Source of the DNA: Nonomuraea africana
GTDB taxonomy: Bacteria > Actinomycetota > Actinomycetes > Streptosporangiales > Streptosporangiaceae
Assembly: GCF_014873535.1 (NCBI RefSeq)
Contig: NZ_JADBEF010000001.1
Span: forward strand, 3,348,001-3,412,000
DNA length: 64,000 nucleotides
Direction of reading: 5' to 3'
Shown piece after piece: positions 56,318-64,000 of this stretch. Under the pieces are notes generated by a model that was given only the letters and a program-made list of their open reading frames with translations, did no database searches and was not told where the DNA came from. A program made the position numbers and the translations under genes. The first letter of the stretch is position 1. The number at the start of each line of letters is the position of its first letter.

Positions 56318-57447
56318 GGCTCGACACCAAGCTGATCCACGCCGGACGCCCCCGGGATCCGGGCACCGGAGACGTGATCCCGCCCGTGCACCTGTCCGCC
56401 ACCTACGACCGGCGGCTGCAGGACCCGCCGCAGTACTTCTACGGCCGCGGCGAGAACCCCACCCGCGAGGATCTCGAGCTCTGCCTGGCAGCGCTCGAGA
56501 ACGCCGCGTTCGCCACCGCCTACGCCTCCGGGCAGGCGGCCGCGACCGCGGTGGTGAGCCTGCTGTCTCCCGGAGACCGGGTGGTCTGCTCCGACAACGT
56601 CTACAGCGGCACCCGTTCCCTGCTGGAGTGGATCGGCAAGTACGGCATCGCCGTCGAGTACGCCGATCTGGCCGAGCCGTCCCTCGTCGAACGTGCGGTC
56701 CAGGGCGCCGCCCTGGTCTGGGTGGAGAGCCCGACCAATCCCCTGATGAAGATCGCCGACCTCGACCTCGTCTGCCGCGCGGCCCACGCCACGGGAGCCA
56801 CCGTCGTCGTGGACAACACGCTCGCGGGTCCGCTGCTCCAGCAGCCACTGAGCTGGGGCGCGGACATCACGCTCTACAGCACCACCAAGTCGATCTCCGG
56901 GCATCTCGACGTGATCGGCGGCGCGCTCGTCTACAACCGTCCGGAGCTGCACGACCACCTGCTCGCGCACCGCACCGCCACCGGCGGCGTCCCGGGAGCG
57001 CTGGACTGCTTCCTGATCCACCGCGGGCTCAGGACGCTGTCGGTCCGGGTCGAGCGGCAGGTCCGCACCACCGAGGCGATCGCCGCGATGCTCAGCGGCC
57101 ACCCGTCCGTTTCCCTGGTCCACTACCCCGGCCTGCCCGGCCACCCCCAGTACGACGTCGCCAAGCGTCAGATGTCCGGCCCCGGCTCGGTGCTGAGCTT
57201 CGAGTACGCCGGCGACCCCGTCGAGTTGATGGCCCGGCTGCGCTTCTTCAGCTGTGCGGTGAGCCTGGGCGGGGTGCACTCCCTGATCGAGTGCCCCGCC
57301 ATGATGACCCAGCGTCCCGTCCCCCGCGAGGTACGGCTTCGCATGGGGCTGTCCGATCGTCTCATCCGCCTGTCGGTCGGCCTGGAGGACCGGCGCGACC
57401 TCCTGGAGGACCTGCTGGAGGCCATGCGGGGAGGGGACCCGCCGTGA
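56314..57447 (+). CDS. Cystathionine gamma-lyase/synthase-like PLP enzyme
   Basis: 377 residues, Cys/Met metabolism PLP family. Seen: IHAGRPRDPGTGDVIPPVHL, YFYGRGENPTREDLELCLAA, ASGQAATA-like YASGQAAATAVVSLL, ESPTNPLMKIADLD, VVDNTLAGPL, and the lysine motif LYSTTKSISGHLDVIGGALV. Substrate choice (cystathionine, homocysteine, methionine, or a cysteine conjugate) cannot be told by eye. Next to a homocysteine methyltransferase it could release or make homocysteine; next to a desulfurase it could act as a C-S lyase on a biosynthetic conjugate. GTG start overlaps the methyltransferase stop. Confidence 0.87.
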   Translation: MRLDTKLIHAGRPRDPGTGDVIPPVHLSATYDRRLQDPPQYFYGRGENPTREDLELCLAALENAAFATAYASGQAAATAVVSLLSPGDRVVCSDNVYSGTRSLLEWIGKYGIAVEYADLAEPSLVERAVQGAALVWVESPTNPLMKIADLDLVCRAAHATGATVVVDNTLAGPLLQQPLSWGADITLYSTTKSISGHLDVIGGALVYNRPELHDHLLAHRTATGGVPGALDCFLIHRGLRTLSVRVERQVRTTEAIAAMLSGHPSVSLVHYPGLPGHPQYDVAKRQMSGPGSVLSFEYAGDPVELMARLRFFSCAVSLGGVHSLIECPAMMTQRPVPREVRLRMGLSDRLIRLSVGLEDRRDLLEDLLEAMRGGDPP

Positions 57448-58322
57448 TCCTCCTGGACGGGGCGGTGGCCACGGAGCTGGAGCGGCGCGGGCTGCCCATG
57501 GCCGCACCCTGGTGGACCACCCGGGCCCTGCTCACCGAGCACGGCCGGGGGTTGCTGCGTGCCGTGCACCGGCGCTACCTCGACGCGGGAGCCAGGGTGC
57601 TGACCGCCAACACCTTCCGCTGCAACCTGCGGGCCCTGCGGCGGGCGAAGCTGGACGAGCGGCAGGCAGGCCACCTGGTCCGGCTCGCCGTGGACCTGGC
57701 GCGGTCGGCGCGGCATGGTCACGACGACGTGATGGTGGCCGGTTCGGTGGCCCCTGTCGAGGACTGCTACCGGCCCGACCTCGTCCCCGCCGACGCCGAG
57801 CTCCGCGCCGAGCACCGGTGGATGGCCGGGCAGCTGGCGGCGGCCGGGATCGACCTCGCCCTGATCGAGACGGTCAACACCATGCGCGAGGCGCGGATCG
57901 CGGTGGAGGAGGCGCGAGGCGCGGGCCTGACCGCCTGGGTCAGCTTCGTCTGCGGTCCCCGCGCCACCCTGCTGTCGGGTGAGCCGGTCGCCCGTGCGGC
58001 CGTGGCCGTGCACCGGGCGGGCGCCGCGGCCGTGCTCGTCAACTGCACCTCGCTGGACGCGGCGCGAGACTGCGTCGCCGAACTCGCCACCCTCGGCACG
58101 GGCGCCATCGGCGTCATGCCCAACCTCGAACCCCGCAACGGCACACCTGTGCCGCCCGAACTCTTCGCCGCGCTGATGTCGAGCTGGCGGCAGCAGTACG
58201 GCCTGGCTCTGCTCGGCGGCTGCTGCGGCACGACCCCTGCCCACATCACGGCCCTGAACGGATTGGACGACGCACATGATGGACTGGCGGCAGGTACGCG
58301 AGCTGTTCACGATCGACCCTGA
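57444..58322 (+). CDS. Homocysteine S-methyltransferase family protein
   Basis: 292 residues, zinc-dependent TIM barrel. Motifs: ILLDGAVATELERRG, ANTFRCNLRALR, IETVNTMREARIAVE and the three zinc cysteines in LVNCTSLD and LLGGCCGTTPAHI. It transfers a methyl group (from S-methylmethionine, SAM or a betaine-like donor) to homocysteine or a similar thiol. Its 3' end overlaps the next gene by 47 bases, the largest overlap in the operon. Probably recycles homocysteine to methionine for the cluster's methyltransferases, or methylates a thiol intermediate. Confidence 0.88.
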   Translation: MILLDGAVATELERRGLPMAAPWWTTRALLTEHGRGLLRAVHRRYLDAGARVLTANTFRCNLRALRRAKLDERQAGHLVRLAVDLARSARHGHDDVMVAGSVAPVEDCYRPDLVPADAELRAEHRWMAGQLAAAGIDLALIETVNTMREARIAVEEARGAGLTAWVSFVCGPRATLLSGEPVARAAVAVHRAGAAAVLVNCTSLDAARDCVAELATLGTGAIGVMPNLEPRNGTPVPPELFAALMSSWRQQYGLALLGGCCGTTPAHITALNGLDDAHDGLAAGTRAVHDRP

Positions 58323-59475
58323 CCTCATCCACCTGAACACGGCGGGCCTCGGCTCAGCGCCGCGCGCCGTGCTGGACGTGCTCGGCAGCGCCGACCGGGT
58401 GTACGCGAGGTCGCCGCGCGACCCGTTCGCCGACACCGCGCTCACCGAAGTGCGGGAGGCCCTGGCGGGAGGGCTCGGGTGCGAGGCCGACGAGCTGGCG
58501 ATCGTGCCGAGCGCCACCGACGCCAACGCCCGGATCCTGGCCGGCCTCGACCTGCGCGAAGGCGACGAGATCATCACCACCGACCACGAGTGCTACACCG
58601 TGCGCGCGCCGCTCTGCCAGCTGCGCGACCGTCGTGGCGTCGTCCTCAGGGAGCTCACCCCGCCGATCGGGGCAGGGCAGCGCGCCGAGGAGATCGTCGA
58701 GCTGGTGCGGTCGGCGATCACGCCGCGCACCAGGGTGCTCCAGTGGGCCGGGATCACTCTGACCACCGGAGCCGCCTTCCCCACGGCCGAGCTGGTCGAG
58801 CTGGCGCGGCGGCACGACCTGATCGCGGTGCTCGACGGCGCTCAGCTGCTCGGCCACTTCCCCGTACGGCTGCGGGACCTGGGTGTGGACTTCCTCAGCG
58901 CGTCGGGATCGAGATACCAGTGCGGCCCCATGGGCACGGGCCTGATCTACGCGCGCAACCGGCCCCTGCCCCTGCCGGCCTTCTGGCCGGTCGTCTCCCT
59001 GCTCTACCCGCTCCGAGACGGCCTGCCCCCTCGGCCCCACGACCTCGGGCGCCTGCTCCAGCAGAGCGACTCGGCGGACCTGTCGCGGGCGCAGGGCCTG
59101 CGCATCGCCTGCGAGCTGTGGGACCGGATCGGCCGCGACCGCATCCAGCGCCACGTCCTGGAGCTGGGCACCCACCTCAAGGAGCGCGTCGTCCGTCACT
59201 GGGGACGGGATGCCCTCTTCAGCCCCATGGACGACCCGCGGCTGCACTCGGGTCTGGTGGCCTTCGACCCCTTCCGGGGTTCGGCGAACCTCGGCGTGTT
59301 CGTCCAGCTCAAGCGGCAGCTGGCCGACGAGCACGGGATCACCGTCGAAATCACCCGCTTCGCCCACCCCGGCGTGCAGGGCGAGCTGCCCGCGGTCCGG
59401 GTCTCCCCGCACCTGTACAACGACGTGGAGCAGCTCGACCGGGCGATCGAAACAATGATCAAGCTCTGCCACTAG
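58276..59475 (+). CDS. Class V aminotransferase-fold protein lacking the PLP lysine
   Basis: 399 residues, similar in layout to isopenicillin-N-epimerase/EgtE-like class V enzymes. IHLNTAGLGSAPRAVLDVLG, VPSATDANARILAGL, TTDHECYTVR, IAVLDGAQLLGHFPV (the PLP-pyridine Asp is retained) and VRVSPHLYNDVEQLD are all typical. At the Schiff-base position the protein reads SASGSRYQCGPMGTG where the family has S/TxGxKWLxGPxGTG: Arg213 replaces Lys. Without that lysine it cannot form the usual internal aldimine, so it may be a non-PLP or PLP-binding structural or altered catalyst. The ATG at 58276 lies inside the upstream gene. Confidence 0.8.
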   Translation: MMDWRQVRELFTIDPDLIHLNTAGLGSAPRAVLDVLGSADRVYARSPRDPFADTALTEVREALAGGLGCEADELAIVPSATDANARILAGLDLREGDEIITTDHECYTVRAPLCQLRDRRGVVLRELTPPIGAGQRAEEIVELVRSAITPRTRVLQWAGITLTTGAAFPTAELVELARRHDLIAVLDGAQLLGHFPVRLRDLGVDFLSASGSRYQCGPMGTGLIYARNRPLPLPAFWPVVSLLYPLRDGLPPRPHDLGRLLQQSDSADLSRAQGLRIACELWDRIGRDRIQRHVLELGTHLKERVVRHWGRDALFSPMDDPRLHSGLVAFDPFRGSANLGVFVQLKRQLADEHGITVEITRFAHPGVQGELPAVRVSPHLYNDVEQLDRAIETMIKLCH

Positions 59476-60158
59476 CGGGTCCGGCGGCTGGGATACCAGT
59501 CGCCACGGCCCTGCGGCAGGAGGTCGAGCAGCGACCAGGTCGCGCAGAGCAGGTCGAGGCCGCGGGCGTCGCCGCCGTCACTCGGCTGGTACGGCTCGTC
59601 CCCGGGGTCGCTCAGCATGGCCGAGCCCTGCCAGGAGATCCTCGTTCGCCCGTCCGACCTGTCGTAGACCGTCACCACGGGTTCGAGGTCGCCGGGATGC
59701 GCGCGCAGCCCGAGCCGGTCGGTGAGGTCGCCGGGCTGGGTGGAGTAGACGGGAACCCACCGCCACTGCCGGCGCCGCGCCACCTCGGCCAGGCGCGCGG
59801 GCCCTGCGGGTGCCATGACGGCCACCGCGGTGCGCTCGAGCAGGTGCGGGGTGACGGCGTCGAGGCCGTCGACCCACATGGAGCACAGGGGGCACGGCTC
59901 CGGCCAGTCCTCGTCGAACATCATGTTGTAGACGAGCAGCGTGGGATGGTCGCCGAACAGCCCGCTCAAGCGCACCGGCGAGGCGTCGAGCGCGGCGAGC
60001 GGGGGGTCCTCGTCCAGCTCGGGCCCTCTGGGCAGGGCACGCCGCCGCGCGGCCACCTGCTCCCCCAGGTCACGCAACCGGCGCTCGTCTCTCAGCAGTT
60101 CGGCCCGCGCCTTGGCGTACTCGGGCGTGGCCGACTCGAACAGACCGGGACGTGACAC
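59472..60158 (-). CDS. DUF899/thioredoxin-like protein
   Basis: 228 residues from the GTG at 60158 (AGGTGGGGG upstream; a GTG at 60170 is possible). Thioredoxin-fold family DUF899: LLRDERRLRDLGEQVAARRR, LLVYNMMFDEDWPEPCPLCS followed by MWVDGLD, and a C-terminal LDLLCATWSLLDLLPQGRGD. The CPLC pair sits where the family has its cysteine motif. Function unknown, redox role presumed. Its stop overlaps the stop of the converging class V gene (CTAG). It probably marks the end of the cluster, or belongs with the hydrolase upstream of it. Confidence 0.8.
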   Translation of the reverse strand: MSRPGLFESATPEYAKARAELLRDERRLRDLGEQVAARRRALPRGPELDEDPPLAALDASPVRLSGLFGDHPTLLVYNMMFDEDWPEPCPLCSMWVDGLDAVTPHLLERTAVAVMAPAGPARLAEVARRRQWRWVPVYSTQPGDLTDRLGLRAHPGDLEPVVTVYDRSDGRTRISWQGSAMLSDPGDEPYQPSDGGDARGLDLLCATWSLLDLLPQGRGDWYPSRRTR

Positions 60159-60171
60159 TTCGACCCCCACC

Positions 60172-61749
60172 TCACCACATGATCGGCGACAACCAGCTCA
60201 GGACCCAGGCCACCGCCCCTGCCTGGACGAACGCGGTGAGCCTGTGGTCGCGGCCCAGGGCGTACAGGCCGTAGGCGGCCAGTTCGAGCAGGAGCAGGAA
60301 CGGCCCCAGCACCATGACGTACAGCCCCAGCATGCCAGGCAGCACCTGGGTGATGACGCCGATCATGACAATCGCCAGCACCAGGAGGCGGGCGGCGAGC
60401 GATCTCGCCGCGGCGGCCGGCGGGCGGCCACGGCGCAGCATCCGGTCGACGGCCAGGAAGAAGGGCAGGATCAGGGCGGCGGTCAGCGCCCAGATCAGCA
60501 CGCGCTCGGGGGTGGGCACCAGGCCGTGCACCATCGCCCCGAGCGGTGTCAGCAGCACGATCACGCCCACGAGGACCAGAGCGGCGGGCGCGAGCGTGTG
60601 CCGCGCGGACCACGCTTCCTGGGCAGGGAACCAGCACCGCGCCGGAGTGAGCCGACCCACGGCGAGGAGGATCGTTCCGGCGATGCCCAGCAGCAACGCC
60701 AGCGCGCCGCCCGCCTCCATCCCGAGGAGGTGGCCCGCGTCGCCCCAGGCCAGCCACGGCAACGGCAGCAGCAGCGCGCCGACCACGAGCGGGAGGCCGA
60801 GGGCGGGACGTCCCGCTTCGGCGGGCGGGCGGTTCGTGCGGGCCAGCGCTCCGCCGGCGAAGCCCACGAGCGTGAGGAGTACGGCGGCGCATACCAGGTA
60901 GAGCGCCGTCAGCGCGGGCCGCCGATCCGCGGCACCGGACGCCGCGGCGGGACGGCCGGTCGCCTTCGCCACCCAGTCCACCACGTATCCGGCGGTGGTG
61001 TCCGAGAAGAGCATCGTCAGATGGTTGGTCCCGGCCACCTCCCGCAGGGCCACGGCCGTGCCCTGAGCCTGGTCGCCGTAGACCTGACCGTAGGAGAGCG
61101 GGGTGCCCGACCACAGGCGTGCCGTACGCTCAGCGCCTTCTCGCACGACGCCCGCATCGCCCTCCGCCACCACGAACAGGACGTTCTTCGCTCTGGTGGT
61201 GGGCTCGATCCCGCCCATGGCGCCGCCCATGGCGACGGTGGCGACGGGCCGTCGATCGCGCACCGCGAAGTCGAGCACTCCGGCGGCGCCCATCGAGTGG
61301 CCGACGACGACGACCTTGGCCGCGTCCACGTAGGGCACCGTGCCCAGCCAGGTGAGGACCGCGTCGAGATCGGAGCGCATGCCCTCGAACCCGGCGGACT
61401 GGTGCCGTTCGGTGCTCAGGCCGTGGCCGCGGAAGTCGAAGGTGACCACCGCGTAGCCCGCGGCGGCGACGCGCCGCGCGAGCACGCTCATGGTGGCCTG
61501 ATCAGCCGAGTGGCCGTGTGCGAGCACGACCACGGGCGGCCTGCTCCCCGGCGGAGGCGGGTCGGGCATGCCCAGGACGCCCGGAGCCGTGACCGCGCCC
61601 GGCACGTAAAGCGTGGCCGGCACACGGCCGTCGACGAGCACCGGGCGGTGCGGCACGCCGCCGCGCTCCTCCCCGCCCAGCGCGAGGGCCAGCCAGCCGC
61701 CGACCACCACGGACACGAACGTCACCAGAGCGACGAAAGCTCTGTTCAC
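60172..61749 (-). CDS. Membrane-anchored alpha/beta hydrolase
   Basis: 525 residues, GTG start with AAGGAG at ideal spacing. An N-terminal hydrophobic segment (FVALVTFVSVVVGGWLALAL) is followed by an extracytoplasmic alpha/beta hydrolase domain (about 50-290): VVLAHGHSADQATM, VTFDFRGHGLS, nucleophile Ser in VVVVGHSMGAAGVLDFAV. The C-terminal half (about 290-525) has seven or so transmembrane segments. Such hydrolase-membrane fusions are widespread in actinobacteria with unknown substrates. Its stop lies 13 bases before the DUF899 start. Confidence 0.8.
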   Translation of the reverse strand: MNRAFVALVTFVSVVVGGWLALALGGEERGGVPHRPVLVDGRVPATLYVPGAVTAPGVLGMPDPPPPGSRPPVVVLAHGHSADQATMSVLARRVAAAGYAVVTFDFRGHGLSTERHQSAGFEGMRSDLDAVLTWLGTVPYVDAAKVVVVGHSMGAAGVLDFAVRDRRPVATVAMGGAMGGIEPTTRAKNVLFVVAEGDAGVVREGAERTARLWSGTPLSYGQVYGDQAQGTAVALREVAGTNHLTMLFSDTTAGYVVDWVAKATGRPAAASGAADRRPALTALYLVCAAVLLTLVGFAGGALARTNRPPAEAGRPALGLPLVVGALLLPLPWLAWGDAGHLLGMEAGGALALLLGIAGTILLAVGRLTPARCWFPAQEAWSARHTLAPAALVLVGVIVLLTPLGAMVHGLVPTPERVLIWALTAALILPFFLAVDRMLRRGRPPAAAARSLAARLLVLAIVMIGVITQVLPGMLGLYVMVLGPFLLLLELAAYGLYALGRDHRLTAFVQAGAVAWVLSWLSPIMW

Positions 61750-61786
61750 CGGGTCTCCTTGGGTACGGCGGCCCGCCGGCCGAAGA

Positions 61787-62359
61787 TCAGCTGAGGAACG
61801 GGACGATGGCGACGAAGGCGAGCACCGCGAGCACGATCGAGATCGTCCTGGCGCGGCCGAGGGCCCGGCCGGACAGCTTGCTGTCCACGGCGAACCTGCC
61901 CGCTCCCGCCAGCAGGAGGCCCAGCCCGCCGGCGAGCACGGCCAGCTCCCACTCGAAGCCCGTCGGCATGAAGAAGCCGCCGCCCGCGGACAGCTTGATG
62001 TAGCTGGAGGCGGCCATCGTGACCACCACGATCGCCGCGCCCACCGAGGTGAGCAGCCCTACCAGGAGCAGGACTCCGGCGATCACCTCGGTGATCGCGG
62101 TGATCCACGAGAAGGTCTGGGATGCCCCGACCCCCTTGGAGCCGAGGTAGCCGGCCATCTTGGCGGTGTCCCATCCGGTCCACGCGCCGAACAGGTTCTG
62201 CACGCCGTGCAGCAGGAAGGTGGCGCCGAGCGCCACACGAAGGACGAGCAGCCCGGCACTCACCCAGGTGTCCCGGACCGCCGCCGTCGACCAAGAGCTG
62301 GCACTGTCACCGTTCACTTCGCCGTCCCAGTGCCGTGGACGGGCTGCTTCGGTAGCCAT
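61787..62359 (-). CDS. DoxX family membrane protein
   Basis: 190 residues from the ATG at 62359, with four transmembrane segments. DoxX features: LLVLRVALGATFLLHGVQNL, an ITEVIAGVLLLVGLLTSVGA segment, MAASSYIKLSAGGGFF and GFEWELAVLAGGLGLLLAGA. The family is linked to redox homeostasis at the membrane (quinol oxidase subunit-like, or partner of superoxide/thiosulfate systems). The exact role is unknown. Divergent from the metallophosphoesterase gene with a 99-base gap that must hold both promoters. Confidence 0.87.
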   Translation of the reverse strand: MATEAARPRHWDGEVNGDSASSWSTAAVRDTWVSAGLLVLRVALGATFLLHGVQNLFGAWTGWDTAKMAGYLGSKGVGASQTFSWITAITEVIAGVLLLVGLLTSVGAAIVVVTMAASSYIKLSAGGGFFMPTGFEWELAVLAGGLGLLLAGAGRFAVDSKLSGRALGRARTISIVLAVLAFVAIVPFLS

Positions 62360-62458
62360 ACTCGGCAAGGTAGGCAGGCCTCGGCCGGCCCGCTCGGCAT
62401 CTGTCGGCGGGGCGACAGTTCACTGGGCAATCGAGCGCTGTCAGGCGATAGTCGGAGT

Positions 62459-63319
62459 ATGGGCACTCGAGGAGGTGTGGCGGCGGGAAGACTGGTCGCC
62501 GTCAGCGACCTGCACGTCGCCTACGCGAGGAACCGGGAGCTGCTGGAGGACCTGCCCCGCGAAGCGACGGACGACTGGTTGGTGATCGCCGGTGACGTGG
62601 CCGAGCGCTGGGAGGACATCGCCTGGGCGCTGGCCACCCTGCGCGATCGCTTCGCCAAGGTGGTGTGGGCCCCGGGCAACCACGAGCTGTGGACGGTACC
62701 GGGCGACCGCCTCCAGTTGCAGGGCGACGGCAAGTACCGAGCTCTGGTCCAGCTGTGCCGCAGCCTGGGTGTGCTGACCCCCGAGGACCCCTTCCCGGTC
62801 TGGACGGGGGAGGGCGGGCCGGTCACGATCGCGCCCCTGTTCGTCCTGTACGACTACAGCTTCCGTACGGCGGGCTGCACCACCAAGCAGGAGGCGCTGG
62901 CACTGGCCCACGAGGCCGGCGTGGTCTGCACCGACGAGTTCCTGCTCCACCCCGACCCCTACCCGAGCAGGGAGGCCTGGTGCCGGGCGCGCGTGGCCGA
63001 GAGCGAGCGCAGGCTGGCGGCCTGCGATCCCGACGTGCCGATCGTCATGGTCAACCACTTCCCGCTGGTTCGCGAGCCGACGGCGATCCTGCGCCACCCG
63101 GAGTTCGCGCTCTGGTGCGGCACCGAGCTGACGGCCGACTGGCACCGCAGGTTCCGCACGGCGGCGGTGATCTACGGCCATCTGCACATCCCCCGAGTCA
63201 CCTGGCATGACGGCGTGCGCTTCGAGGAGGTCTCCGTCGGCTACCCGCGCGAGTGGGAGCGGCGTGGGCACCCGCACGACATCTTCCGCCAGGTCCTTCC
63301 CGTACTGGAGCCGGCGTGA
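62459..63319 (+). CDS. Metallophosphoesterase, PptH-like
   Basis: 286 residues from the ATG at 62459; an internal GTG at 62477 is an alternative and both have poorly spaced ribosome sites. Calcineurin-like motifs are complete: VSDLHV, AGDVAE, GNHE, VNHFPL and GHLHIPR. The gene overlaps a phosphopantetheinyl transferase gene by four bases. This is the same pairing as mycobacterial PptH-PptT, where PptH removes phosphopantetheine from carrier proteins, so that function is inferred from context. It may tune the activation of the cluster's carrier domains. Confidence 0.82.
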   Translation: MGTRGGVAAGRLVAVSDLHVAYARNRELLEDLPREATDDWLVIAGDVAERWEDIAWALATLRDRFAKVVWAPGNHELWTVPGDRLQLQGDGKYRALVQLCRSLGVLTPEDPFPVWTGEGGPVTIAPLFVLYDYSFRTAGCTTKQEALALAHEAGVVCTDEFLLHPDPYPSREAWCRARVAESERRLAACDPDVPIVMVNHFPLVREPTAILRHPEFALWCGTELTADWHRRFRTAAVIYGHLHIPRVTWHDGVRFEEVSVGYPREWERRGHPHDIFRQVLPVLEPA

Positions 63320-64000
63320 TCGAGGAAATCCTGCCCAAGGGCGTCGCTGTGGCCGAGCTGTTCGCTGACCGGCCCGGCGCCATGCTGTTCGAGGAGGAGG
63401 CCGTCGCGGTGCAGCGGGCGGTCGACTCCAGGCGCCGCGAGTTCACCAGCGGCCGCGCCTGCGCGCGGCGCGCCCTGGCCCGGCTCGGGCTGCCTCCCGT
63501 CCCCGTGCCCCGAGGCGAGCGCGGCGCTCCCGCGTGGCCCGACGGCGTGGTCGGCAGCATCACGCACTGCGAGGGTTACCGCGCGTGCGCCGTCGCGATG
63601 GACACGCAGATCCTGACCATCGGGATCGACGCCGAGCCGCACGAGCCGCTGCCCGCCGGGGTCTTCGACATGATCTCGCTGCGAACCGAACGCTGGGCGC
63701 TGGCCCGGTTGCCCTCCGGCGTGCACTGGGATCGCGTGCTCTTCAGCGCCAAGGAGTCGATCTACAAGGCCTGGTTCCCCCTCACCCGGCGCTGGCTGGA
63801 CTTCTCCGAGGCCACCGTCACGATCGACCCGTCGGCGGGGACGTTCCACGCCCGCCTGTCGAAGATCGCCACTGTCCACCGAGGTGGGCTGCTGACGGAG
63901 CTCGCGGGAGGGTGGCGCGTGGCCGACGGTTTCGTCCTCACAGCGATAGCTCACCCGGCGGATCGAGCCGCATCACTTGTGAGCGAACCTCTTGCCATGA
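63316..64000 (+). CDS. 4'-Phosphopantetheinyl transferase (3' end beyond window)
   Basis: The GTG at 63316 overlaps the stop of the metallophosphoesterase gene. The frame stays open to the last base, giving 228 residues, so only the extreme C-terminus can be missing. EntD/PptT-type family: REFTSGRACARRALARLG, VGSITHCEGYRACAVA, IGIDAEPHEPLP (Mg-binding Asp and Glu), FSAKESIYKAWFPLTRRWLDF (the K-E-S motif). It converts apo carrier domains to holo form using CoA, as required by the PKS and NRPS carriers in this window. Confidence 0.93.
   Translation, partial: MIEEILPKGVAVAELFADRPGAMLFEEEAVAVQRAVDSRRREFTSGRACARRALARLGLPPVPVPRGERGAPAWPDGVVGSITHCEGYRACAVAMDTQILTIGIDAEPHEPLPAGVFDMISLRTERWALARLPSGVHWDRVLFSAKESIYKAWFPLTRRWLDFSEATVTIDPSAGTFHARLSKIATVHRGGLLTELAGGWRVADGFVLTAIAHPADRAASLVSEPLAM

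Overview
This is a high-GC (roughly 70%) actinomycete chromosome segment. The evidence is FAD-dependent ThyX, MbtH, a PptT/PptH-type pair, many GTG starts, GTGA/ATGA gene overlaps, and almost complete G/C bias at third codon positions. The genus cannot be fixed by eye; a filamentous Streptosporangiales-type organism would fit.

Layout. (1) 1-3170: the end of an arsenic resistance locus (arsC 3' end, an arsM-acetyltransferase fusion), a small membrane protein and a YceI-like protein. (2) 3170-9980: a decayed mobile-element zone. It holds a MocR-type gene interrupted by an intact ISAs1-family element with terminal repeats and a 10-bp target duplication, an inverted scrap that looks like the same gene's 3' end, fragments of IS481-like, integrase-core and Tn3-type transposases, a sigma-factor tail, a truncated MFS gene, and one lower-GC unknown gene with a HEPN-like Rx4H motif. 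(3) 9988-12235: chromosomal genes (DUF6196-like, galE, thyX). (4) 12514-59475: a very large biosynthetic gene cluster. (5) 59472-64000: a DUF899 protein, a membrane alpha/beta hydrolase, DoxX, and a metallophosphoesterase/phosphopantetheinyl transferase pair, the last gene running off the window.

Biosynthetic cluster. The minus-strand assembly-line operon (28856 to 12514) encodes an NRPS with a terminal reductase (C-A-T-R), MbtH, a second NRPS (C-A-T), a luciferase-like monooxygenase, a fatty-acyl-AMP ligase and a PKS (ACP-KS-AT-DH-KR-ACP). The likely flow is: an acyl chain is activated by the ligase, loaded on the N-terminal ACP of the PKS, extended once, passed to two amino-acid modules, and released reductively. 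Divergent plus-strand genes (29240-35489) encode a cytochrome P450, a putative heme-dependent aromatic oxygenase, a flavin reductase, an amino-acid permease and a secreted gamma-glutamyltransferase. A second minus-strand set (41758 to 35847) encodes a winged-helix regulator, a nitric oxide synthase oxygenase, a FAD amine oxidase, a VOC protein, an SDR and an MFS exporter. A DrrAB-like ABC exporter, an unrecognised protein, another MFS, a methyltransferase and a UbiB-type kinase follow.

A tightly coupled plus-strand operon (47799-59475) holds a catechol-type O-methyltransferase; a 4-hydroxyphenylglycine (Hpg) pathway (HmaS, Hmo, HpgT); an HpaB-type flavin monooxygenase; a protein with an aromatic-hydroxylase-like iron motif; and a sulfur/methyl block (SufS-like desulfurase, SAM methyltransferase, cystathionine lyase-like enzyme, homocysteine S-methyltransferase, and a class V aminotransferase fold lacking its PLP lysine).

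The most interesting points are the NOS beside a P450 whose I-helix lacks the usual threonine (a possible nitration pair), a condensation domain without its catalytic histidine, the lysine-less PLP-fold protein, the Hpg genes without an obvious Hpg-type adenylation code, and the sulfur-mobilising block. I cannot match the whole combination to a known product.
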